The position numbers were made by a program, and so were the translations under genes. DNA of 9,104 nucleotides. Origin: Chloroflexota bacterium (GTDB lineage Bacteria; Chloroflexota; Dehalococcoidia; Lucifugimonadales; JACPCL1). The stretch covers positions 1 through 9,104 of the forward strand of contig JACQUH010000205.1 of assembly GCA_016210375.1 (NCBI GenBank), written 5' to 3'. Shown here piece after piece: positions 1-5,072 of the stretch (position 1 is the first letter of the stretch; each line of letters begins with the position of its first letter). The notes under the pieces were generated by a model that saw only the letters and a program-made list of their open reading frames with translations, was not told the origin of the DNA and searched no databases.

Positions 1-1
1 C

Positions 2-1183
2 CTCTTCAGTCTGCTGCAGCGCGCCGACGAGGACTTCCGCAAGTTCTTTAAGGTCAAGGCTGACTTTGACCTCTCCATGGAAAAGACGCCGGAGAACTCC
101 CGCTTCTACGCCTCCTTTGTCTGCAATCGGTGCAGGGACGCGAATGTCAAACCTTTCCACAAGACCGCCGTCGCCAAGCTCATTGAGTACGCCTCTCGCC
201 TGGTGGAGGACCAGACGCGCCTGACCACCCGCTTCATTGACGTCGCGGACCTCATCACCGAGGCCGACTACTGGGCGCGGCGCGATGGCGACAGCCCCCT
301 GGTAATGGACCGCCATGTGACCAAGGCCGTTCAGGAGAAAATATATCGCTCCAATCTCACGGAGGAGCGGCTCCAGGACATGACCAACGACGGCACCCTG
401 ATGATAGACGTCCAGGGCGCGGTGGTGGGCCAGGTCAACGGCCTGTCAGTCCTCAGCCTGGGCGACTACGCTTTCGGACGGCCCGTGCGCATTACTGCCA
501 GCACCTCCCTGGGTCGGGGCCAGGTGGCCAACGTAGACCGCGAGGCCCAGATGAGCGGCCGAATCCACAACAAGGCCTTCTTTATCCTCACCGGCTACCT
601 CATGGGCAAGTACGGCCAGGACCGGCCGCTGAGCATCCGCGCCTCCATTGGTTTTGAGCAGACCTACGACGAGGTGGAGGGCGACTCCGCCTCCGCTGCG
701 GAGCTGTACGCCATGCTCTCCAGTCTGGCGGGGGCACCTATTCGGCAGGGTTTCGCCGTCACCGGCTCTGTCAACCAGTTCGGCCAGGTGCAGGCCATCG
801 GCGGCGTTACCTCCAAGGTAGAGGGCTTCTACGACGTGTGCAGGGCCAGAGGTCTCACCGGCGAGCAGGGGGTCATTATCCCCAGGGCCAACATCAAGAA
901 CCTGGTGTTGCGGGAGGACGTGGTGCAGGCGGTGAAGGAGGAGAGGTTCCGGCTATACGCTGTGGATACCATTGACCAGGGTATAGAGCTCCTGACGGGC
1001 ATGCCCATGGGTCAGCCCGACGAGAAGGGCAGCTACCGAGAGGGCACCCTGAACCATGCCCTACTCCGGAGTCTGGAGCGCTTCGGCCAGAAGGCCCGAG
1101 AGCTGAGCCGGCAAGAGGGCCGAGACGGCGACCAGGCCTCCACCTCTGAGGCTCTCCCGGAGCACCAGGGGCACGGCGGGTAA
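2..1183 (+). CDS. Lon-like ATP-dependent protease (AAA_32/LonB-YcbZ type), C-terminal part, 5' end outside window
   Basis: The reading frame is open from the window edge, so the first visible ATG at 77 is internal and the true start lies upstream. About 393 residues are visible, ending at TAA 1181-1183. The first ~110 residues are a helical AAA+ lid/linker region. The rest matches the Lon S16 peptidase domain: a VxGQVNGLSVL strand, then GDYAFGRPVRITAS, then the catalytic serine in the EGDSAS motif (Ser codon 686-688) and the catalytic lysine in GGVTSKVEGF (Lys codon 815-817). This is the Ser-Lys dyad arrangement of Lon. The pattern fits the AAA_32-type bacterial Lon homologues (E. coli YcbZ, archaeal LonB) rather than classical LonA. 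Such proteins are expected to degrade misfolded or regulatory proteins in an ATP-dependent way; the ATPase core is upstream and not seen. The final ~50 residues are polar, Glu/Arg/Gly-rich and probably disordered. It converges with the gene at 1278-1877. Confidence 0.9.
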   Translation, partial: LFSLLQRADEDFRKFFKVKADFDLSMEKTPENSRFYASFVCNRCRDANVKPFHKTAVAKLIEYASRLVEDQTRLTTRFIDVADLITEADYWARRDGDSPLVMDRHVTKAVQEKIYRSNLTEERLQDMTNDGTLMIDVQGAVVGQVNGLSVLSLGDYAFGRPVRITASTSLGRGQVANVDREAQMSGRIHNKAFFILTGYLMGKYGQDRPLSIRASIGFEQTYDEVEGDSASAAELYAMLSSLAGAPIRQGFAVTGSVNQFGQVQAIGGVTSKVEGFYDVCRARGLTGEQGVIIPRANIKNLVLREDVVQAVKEERFRLYAVDTIDQGIELLTGMPMGQPDEKGSYREGTLNHALLRSLERFGQKARELSRQEGRDGDQASTSEALPEHQGHGG

Positions 1184-1208
1184 GGGAGACGACCCTCCAT
1201 AAACTCCT

Positions 1209-1260
1209 GTCCCCCTCTCCCGTCTAGGGCGAGAGAGGGGGACGACACGGGGAGAGGTCA
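1209..1260. repeat. Solo terminal unit of the palindromic repeat family, in the gap between convergent genes
   Basis: An 11-bp perfect stem (1209-1219 with 1233-1243, GTCCCCCTCTC / GAGAGGGGGAC) is followed by GACACGGGGAGAGGTC. The same arrangement, hairpin plus GGGGGAGAGGTC, ends the reverse complement of the repeat copy at 8182-8332 and the copy at 4070-4211. This is therefore one end of that element without the rest. It lies between two convergent stops and could end transcription from both sides. It has no T-tract, so a terminator role is inference. Confidence 0.6.
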
Positions 1261-1277
1261 GGAGGCGAAGGGCTGCG

Positions 1278-1877
1278 TTACTCTCTTGCCCTCGCTGGTT
1301 CCGCCGGCACCCTGCTGGCTGGCAGGAACATGGCTGCCGCAGCGCGGACCATTGGCCGCGGAGGCCTGGGAATAACGAACTGCATCTGGCCAAAGGGCTT
1401 GGCATTGTAGCTGGACTGCGCCTTCGCAATAGCCGCCTTCCAGTCGGCGTCGTCAGTGCTGGCGGGCCAGGCCAGGACGTAGAGCATCGCCCTGGGGGCC
1501 AGGGGGCCAGTCAGCCACTGGAAGTAGGAAGCCAGTCGCTTCTCCACTTGCACAGACATCGGCTCGTCCGCGCTGGTGAGGACGGGCACCACCGCAAGCT
1601 GGTGGAACTCCTTGTTGATGTCCAGCTCCAGGTCCGGGTCAAACTTATCGCTCCCCTGGGCCTTGCCCCGCACCAGATTCACCTTCACGGTGCTCCGGGA
1701 TACGGGGCCGCTCAGGGCCGCATACGCCTCGGCGGGAAGCCATCCCTCTGCCTTCACGTTGCCATCCATGAAGATCCGGAACTGCTCCGGCCGGTTCCCA
1801 AAATAGGACGTCAAGCGGGACAGTACGTAGTCCGCCGTCCTCAAGACCGGGTCTTGGATACCCACTGGCGTGGTCAC
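1278..1877 (-). CDS. Unrecognised protein of 199 residues
   Basis: I do not recognise the family with confidence. The start is a GTG at 1877-1875. It is supported by a strong Shine-Dalgarno (GAAGGAGG on the minus strand, 1890-1883) five bases upstream and by a candidate promoter at 1920-1948; the stop is TAA at 1280-1278. No signal peptide or membrane helix is visible. The N-terminal part (residues ~10-60) is amphipathic and includes YFGNRPEQFRIFMDGN and EGWLPAEAYAAL. A beta-rich middle follows (DPDLELDI ... FHQLAVVPVLTS), then KRLASYFQWLTGPLAPRAMLYVLAW. The last ~30 residues are rich in Pro, Ala and Arg. The order of E, xE, DL and a following hydrophobic strand loosely resembles a PD-(D/E)xK nuclease fold, but the expected ExK is VPV here, so activity is doubtful. 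It converges with the Lon-like gene, with a 94-bp gap holding a repeat fragment. Confidence 0.75.
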   Translation of the reverse strand: MTTPVGIQDPVLRTADYVLSRLTSYFGNRPEQFRIFMDGNVKAEGWLPAEAYAALSGPVSRSTVKVNLVRGKAQGSDKFDPDLELDINKEFHQLAVVPVLTSADEPMSVQVEKRLASYFQWLTGPLAPRAMLYVLAWPASTDDADWKAAIAKAQSSYNAKPFGQMQFVIPRPPRPMVRAAAAMFLPASRVPAEPARARE

Positions 1878-1882
1878 GCGAT

Positions 1883-1906
1883 CCTCCTTCTGCGGCCTTT
1901 TGGCCG
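1883..1906 (-). promoter_or_regulatory. Leader hairpin and Shine-Dalgarno before the 1877 GTG start
   Basis: On the minus strand a small perfect hairpin, CGGCC-AAAA-GGCCG (1906-1893), lies three bases ahead of the ribosome binding site GAAGGAGG (1890-1883), which is five bases from the GTG. The ribosome binding site fixes the start. The hairpin could modulate initiation, but that is speculation. Confidence 0.5.
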
Positions 1907-1919
1907 AAATTACGCCCTA

Positions 1920-1948
1920 CATATACTCCATTTCTGCGGTGTTGGCAA
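1920..1948 (-). promoter_or_regulatory. Candidate sigma-70 promoter for the gene at 1278-1877
   Basis: On the minus strand, TTGCCA (1948-1943, 5 of 6 to consensus) and TATATG (1925-1920, 4 of 6) are separated by exactly 17 bp. This would give a start of transcription near 1913 and a leader of about 35 bases. Confidence 0.5.
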
Positions 1949-2000
1949 GGGGGGAAGGTTTGCAGGAAGGTAGGTGCGTGTCAACTCACACAAGAATGTT

Positions 2001-2083
2001 ACTGAAGAGGGGGTGTTGCGGCGAAGCCACAACCCCCACCTTCCTAGTAACTATCTCAAGAGTCGCTTTGGCGCCGCCCCCTG
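2001..2083 (+). repeat. Degenerate copy of the core hairpin with a TAGTAACTATCTCAA tail
   Basis: The hairpin has a 5' arm at 2009-2022 (GGGGGTGTTGCGGC), loop GAA, and 3' arm at 2026-2037 (GCCACAACCCCC). It aligns with the better copies through CTGAAGA, GGTGT, GCGGC and GCC, but its stem is imperfect. The following segment (2045-2082, TAGTAACTATCTCAAGAGTC then GGCGCCGCCCCC) matches the segment at 4958-4995 behind the copy at 4813-4952. The GC hairpin that completes the tail there is cut short here after CCCCCTGATGG. Confidence 0.6.
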
Positions 2084-2118
2084 ATGGTCATTGACCAATT
2101 ATGATGCCAATGAGACCC

Positions 2119-2503
2119 AACCTCACCCCCTTTGTCTCCCTCTCCTGCAGGAGAGGGGGAATTTGAATCTGGGGACACCCCAGACCCCGGCAGGAAACCC
2201 CAGGTTTCCTGCACCTTCCTGACTTTTGGTGCAAAGCCCCTGGGAGGTGAGGAGGACGATATTTTGAAGAATGGGTGTCATGCGGCAAAGCCGCATCACA
2301 CCCATTCAAACCTCTCTTCTCCCCCTTCCCCTGGGGGAAGAGCCTGTCCCTGCGCTTCGCTCAGGGCAAGCTCCTGAGTGAGCCGAAGCCCTGAGCGTAG
2401 CGAACGGGGAAGCGAAGGAGGAGCCAGAAGGGGTTAGATTGGAACCCAATTGGCAGATTATTTTGTAAATGACCATATGTCGGGGGGGGATACAGAACAC
2501 CCC
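2119..2503 (+). repeat. Composite palindromic repeat, copy A (with nested insert)
   Basis: The left end is AACCTCACCCCCT; the right end is AAGGGGTTAGATT at 2428-2440. Inside, in order, are a CTCTCCTGCAGGAGAG palindrome (2141-2156), two short hairpins (2168-2184 and 2190-2212), a GA-rich run GGGAGGTGAGGAGGAC, the core hairpin (2269-2286 with 2290-2307, loop AAA, one C-C mismatch at 2279/2297) and a CTTCCCC...GGGGAAG stem interrupted by another palindrome. The tail from 2441 (GGAACCCAATTGGCAGATTA, then TTGTAAATGACCAT and a G-run with ACAGAAC) matches the tail of copy D at 8333-8385. The space from 2504 to 2629 shows nothing I can assign. Confidence 0.75.
2341..2402. repeat. Palindrome inserted inside repeat copy A
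   Basis: A perfect 10-bp stem, CGCTCAGGGC (2358-2367) with GCCCTGAGCG (2388-2397), encloses a 20-base loop. It sits in the tip of the CTTCCCC/GGGGAAG stem that in copies C and D has only a short loop. It therefore looks like a second palindromic repeat that landed in the first. Its CGCTCAGGGC/CCTGAGCG core resembles a kind of dispersed repeat common in many metagenomic genomes. Confidence 0.6.
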
Positions 2504-2629
2504 CAAGCAAACAGGACGGGGTCTGTTGCAAGGTGGGGCAAGGTTTCATTGCGGAGACAGCAACTCCACAAGAAGGAGTCAAGGCACCCCACACGGCAAG
2601 AGGCAAACATAAGCCCTGGGGAGGGCCGC

Positions 2630-3862
2630 CTACTGTGCCTGGCGGCCACCGTCCCCCTGCCCTAACAGGGCCAGGAACTGGTCGTAGCTGGAGATGTCCT
2701 GGAGGGCGTGGATGAAAGCGGCAAGGGACGGGGACGCCAGCCGGTGCTGGTAAAGCTGCCCATAGATGGGGCTCACCGAGGACGGGCTATCGGCGTAGGT
2801 GCCATGAAAGGCGAAGTAGGCCTGGTTCAGCTTGCGAAGAGAGTAGCCGTTGGCCACAAAGAGCTGGCGGCGTTCCTCCATGTAGGCTTCCGCCTCCTCA
2901 ATCCTGCCCTCCTGTAGGAGCTCGTCGGTACGCACACGGGTCTCGTACATCTCCCGCCCGAAGCAGAACTGGTCCGTGGGGCAGGGCTGAGAAGGGCCTC
3001 CCGGGGGTTGCAGCGCCGGCTCCGGCGTCCCAGTGAGGCGGCTGTAGATACGATTGCCCAGCTCCTCGCCAAAGATGTTGGCAGCCGTCTCATTCAGGCT
3101 AGCCATGTCGCCATCCTTCTGGTAACTCCGACCCAGCGGGTAGAAGAAGAGGTAGTTGTGCAGCCACTCGTGGCTGCCAATGACCAGGGCAACGCGCAGG
3201 TCAACGGATTGAATGATGGAAGGATACGTGGATATTCCTCCCAGGTCCTCCACCAGGGCCGAGAGGTCCTCTTTGCTGGCGATGGCCTCCTCCAGCACAG
3301 CGCGGGCCGAAGGCGGAATCCCCGGCACGAGAAGGTGGGAGGCGCTACGCTCTATGCGGTCCCGGGGAGAAATGATGAGGATGGTTGGCAAGGGGTCCAG
3401 GGCAAAGTCCACAGGGGGAAAGGCTATCTTGCCCACGCGGGGGGAGATGCCTTCTTCCCTCAAAGCGCTGGTGATCAAGGACTCCAGCGCCTCCTCCACG
3501 GAAGGGCGCAACCGGGCGATTTGCCGCCGGAGGCCAGCTAGCTGGGCCTCCAGGGCCGTGCCTTCCGGCGAGGCTGTGGCAGCGGCGCGGCCCAGGCTCC
3601 ACTCCACCGAGGCTACCTGCCCCTGAAGGCGAAAGTATTCCTGCACCTGGGCCAGCCGTTCCTGGCTGGTAGGCCGGAACGGGAACAGGTTGGTCAGGGC
3701 CAGGTAGCTCCACTTGGAGGGCAGGTTCTTGGCCTCCCACACCACCAGGTTGAAATGGTACGGCGCAGCAAGCTGCTGGACGGGCGTCAGGGACAGGGTG
3801 TCGTGGCCCACGACGGCGGCCAGGAACAGGAGGAGCAGGAAAGCGGTGGCGAGGGAGCGCAT
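2630..3862 (-). CDS. Secreted or membrane-anchored HExxH metallopeptidase-like protein (gluzincin-like)
   Basis: This is a 410-residue protein using the ATG at 3862-3860. The frame stays open upstream to 3985, but that extension lacks a hydrophobic start. Residues 4-19 (LATAFLLLLFLAAVVG) form a signal peptide or signal anchor, so the bulk should be outside the membrane. A helical, Gln/Arg/Leu-rich segment (about 67-135) is followed by a conserved-looking core: HEWLH at 231-235, which fits HExxH (two zinc-binding His and the catalytic Glu), and LNETAANIFGEE at 256-267, where Glu258 could be the third zinc ligand. A later LNQAYFAFHGTYAD at 345-358 recalls the NNAxLxxxxTY segment of the putative aminopeptidase family PF10023, which shares HExxH plus NExxA. 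Cys294 and Cys300 may pair. No clear Shine-Dalgarno precedes the ATG; a TATGCT six bases upstream could be a -10 element giving a nearly leaderless message. Substrate unknown. Confidence 0.75.
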   Translation of the reverse strand: MRSLATAFLLLLFLAAVVGHDTLSLTPVQQLAAPYHFNLVVWEAKNLPSKWSYLALTNLFPFRPTSQERLAQVQEYFRLQGQVASVEWSLGRAAATASPEGTALEAQLAGLRRQIARLRPSVEEALESLITSALREEGISPRVGKIAFPPVDFALDPLPTILIISPRDRIERSASHLLVPGIPPSARAVLEEAIASKEDLSALVEDLGGISTYPSIIQSVDLRVALVIGSHEWLHNYLFFYPLGRSYQKDGDMASLNETAANIFGEELGNRIYSRLTGTPEPALQPPGGPSQPCPTDQFCFGREMYETRVRTDELLQEGRIEEAEAYMEERRQLFVANGYSLRKLNQAYFAFHGTYADSPSSVSPIYGQLYQHRLASPSLAAFIHALQDISSYDQFLALLGQGDGGRQAQ

Positions 3863-4026
3863 AGGTGTAGCATAACAGTAGGGAGCCCGGGCTGGCTGCG
3901 CAAGAGCGTTGTATCCCGCCCTTTGCTTCCAGCGCCAGGGCAATGGAACCCTCCTCGCTGCGCCCTGGGAAGGTGCGCGTACCATCTCCTGGCGCGGATG
4001 GCCGCGGGGATGGTGAGGTTACTATC

Positions 4027-4067
4027 GTGGGTAACTGGGCACGTCGGAGCCGTGCCCAGTTACCCAC
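4027..4067. repeat. Perfect 17-bp hairpin next to repeat copy B
   Basis: Arms at 4027-4043 (GTGGGTAACTGGGCACG) and 4051-4067 are fully complementary, with a 7-base loop. The minus-strand tip GGCACGGCTCCGACGTGCC matches the tip of the hairpin at 4769-4809 (GGCACGGCTTTGCCGTGCC) in 15 of 19 positions, while the outer arms are unrelated in sequence. There is no T-tract. The preceding stretch 3863-4026 shows no gene or repeat I can name. Confidence 0.65.
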
Positions 4068-4069
4068 AT

Positions 4070-4211
4070 TTGTTGTTTCCCCCTTTCCCTCTCGGAGAGG
4101 GGAACCACAACCTCAAGAATCGGTGTGATGCGGCTCTGCCGCATCACACCGATTCTTCAGCGAATTGTCCTCCTCTCCTCCCAGGAAAGGGGGACCACAG
4201 GGGGAGAGGTC
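4070..4211 (-). repeat. Composite palindromic repeat, copy B (reverse orientation)
   Basis: The core hairpin has perfect 20-bp arms at 4115-4134 and 4138-4157, loop TCT. That loop is the complement of the AGA loop of copy C, which shows the copy is inverted. Its reverse complement begins GACCTCTCCCCCTGTGGTCC (4211 downward), identical to the left end of copy D, and continues through CCTGGGAGGAGAGGAGGAC to the core. The far side (TTCCCCCTTTCCCTCTCGGAGAGGGGAA, split across 4076-4103) differs from copies A, C and D. Confidence 0.75.
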
Positions 4212-4262
4212 GGACCTCACTGGCAATGTATTTGCTCACTACCCATACGGGTGCGCATGATG

Positions 4263-4282
4263 CCCCCGCCTTCAGGCGGGGG
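4263..4282. repeat. TTCA-loop hairpin between repeat copy B and the 4321 gene
   Basis: CCCCCGCC-TTCA-GGCGGGGG is a perfect 8-bp stem. It is followed by TATGAGAAACCGATCTGAAACAG and TTTCT, a segment that matches the one after the hairpin at 5013-5032 (AAATGAGGCTGTTCTGAGAC then AGTCTCT). The unit looks like a REP-type or IS200/IS605-end-like palindrome. It ends 38 bases before the ATG at 4321 and so would lie in that gene's leader if transcription starts upstream. Confidence 0.6.
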
Positions 4283-4320
4283 TATGAGAAACCGATCTGA
4301 AACAGTTTCTTGGTCCCCCT

Positions 4321-4695
4321 ATGCCCTCCCTTCTCCTCACTCTCCACCGCGCCGACGCCTACCTGGGCATCGCCCTGATGGTGGCGTGCGCCCTGTACGG
4401 CTTGGCATCCCATCGCCAGCACCCGGGCTACCTCTCCCCCGGGTACCGGGCGCTGCTGATAGCCGGCGCTTCCGTGCTGGCTCTTCAGGTGCTGTTGGGC
4501 CTGTCCCTTCTTGCCTTCGGCTTGCGGCCCTCCACCATCCTGCACATCGCCATCTACGGCCTCCTCTCCCCCTTCATCCTGCCCGGCGCGTACTTCTACA
4601 CGCGCGGCAGAGGCAAGGGCCACCCCAACCTGGCCTTCGCCCTGGCCTCTCTGTTCCTTGCCGCCTTCCTGGTGCGGGCGCTCTTCACAGCATGA
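4321..4695 (+). CDS. Small four-helix membrane protein, function unknown
   Basis: The 124-residue protein is almost all membrane. Helices lie at about residues 12-29, 43-67, 72-92 and 103-122, with short loops rich in Arg, His, Gly and Pro (SHRQHPGYLSPGYR and TRGRGKGHPN). His9 at the start of helix 1 (LHRADAYLG) and His75 in helix 3 (LHIAIYGLL) sit where haem ligands could be. Gln56 in helix 2 and the Gly/Ala-rich packing recall small haem-handling or cytochrome-assembly-type proteins, but I cannot name a family. The ATG at 4321 is the first start in the frame and has no evident Shine-Dalgarno (the preceding bases are TTGGTCCCCCT), so initiation is unusual or the upstream region was replaced by the repeat ending just before it. 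Codon use and hydrophobic pattern support a real gene. Confidence 0.75.
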   Translation: MPSLLLTLHRADAYLGIALMVACALYGLASHRQHPGYLSPGYRALLIAGASVLALQVLLGLSLLAFGLRPSTILHIAIYGLLSPFILPGAYFYTRGRGKGHPNLAFALASLFLAAFLVRALFTA

Positions 4696-4768
4696 CCCCT
4701 TTCCTTGTGGTCACGAACAATCAAGCGAGCCCCCTCAATACCCCCTTCGCGCCGCAGGGATGAAAGCG

Positions 4769-4809
4769 GGGACATCTGTGGCACGGCTTTGCCGTGCCAC
4801 AGATGTCCC
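4769..4809. repeat. Perfect 19-bp hairpin after the membrane protein gene
   Basis: Arms at 4769-4787 (GGGACATCTGTGGCACGGC) and 4791-4809 are fully complementary, with loop TTT. It lies 74 bases after the stop of the gene at 4321-4695 and could end transcription, but there is no T-tract. The tip resembles both the hairpin at 4027-4067 and, more loosely, the core hairpins (TGTG..CGGC-NNN-GCCG..CACA). Confidence 0.7.
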
Positions 4810-4812
4810 TCC

Positions 4813-4952
4813 GAAGCCAGTCAGCCTCTCCCAAGGGAGAGGAGGACGACAGACTTAAGAATCAGTGTGATGCGGCAGAGCCGCATCACACTGATTCAAA
4901 TGTATCTTCTCCCCCTTCCCCAAGGGGAAGGAGGAAGCCAGAAGGGGTTAGG
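4813..4952 (+). repeat. Composite palindromic repeat, copy C
   Basis: It has GCCTCTCCCAAGGGAGAGGA with GGACGAC, then the core hairpin with perfect 18-bp arms (4859-4876 and 4880-4897, loop AGA), then CTTCTCCCCCTTCCCCAAGG and GGAAGGAGG, ending GCCAGAAGGGGTTAGG. The whole aligns with copy D module for module, except that the left GACCT end is missing. Confidence 0.75.
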
Positions 4953-4957
4953 TTATT

Positions 4958-5060
4958 TAGTAACTATCTCAAAACTCGTATTGGCACCGCCCCCTTCAGG
5001 GGGCGGCATCTGCCCCAGCCTTCAGGCTGGGGTAAATGAGGCTGTTCTGAGACAGTCTCT
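4958..5060 (+). repeat. Tail module of copy C with two TTCA-loop hairpins
   Basis: TAGTAACTATCTCAAAACTC opens the module and is shared with 2045-2082. Two perfect 8-bp hairpins with TTCA loops follow: CCGCCCCC/GGGGGCGG at 4987-5006 and CCCCAGCC/GGCTGGGG at 5013-5032. The end, AAATGAGGCTGTTCTGAGAC then AGTCTCT, matches the sequence after the hairpin at 4263-4282. It stops 13 bases before the end of queG and could protect or terminate that transcript. Confidence 0.6.
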
Positions 5061-5072
5061 CGCTAACGGCCA

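Noticed and set aside
2269..2307. Core hairpins as simple intrinsic terminators
   Set aside because: None is followed by a T-tract on either strand. They are embedded in larger repeated units and several lie far from gene ends.
2132..2377. Short open frames in the repeat regions (for example 2132-2377, 2361-2606, 4794-5039, 8123-8371)
   Set aside because: They translate the repeats themselves, give low-complexity Pro/Ser/Arg peptides, recur because the repeats recur, and have no ribosome binding sites.
3863..3985. N-terminal extension of the metallopeptidase-like protein
   Set aside because: It lacks a ribosome binding site and puts 41 Arg/Pro-rich residues before an obvious signal sequence.
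3863..4020. T-box or other riboswitch in the leader of the metallopeptidase-like gene
   Set aside because: The minus strand has fragments such as AGGGCGGGATAC that faintly resemble the T-box bulge, but there is no specifier stem, no terminator/antiterminator and no suitable downstream gene.
4125..4763. Long plus-strand frame of 212 codons
   Set aside because: It starts inside a repeat hairpin and its residues (Pro/Arg/Ser/His runs) are the out-of-frame shadow of the membrane protein gene at 4321-4695.
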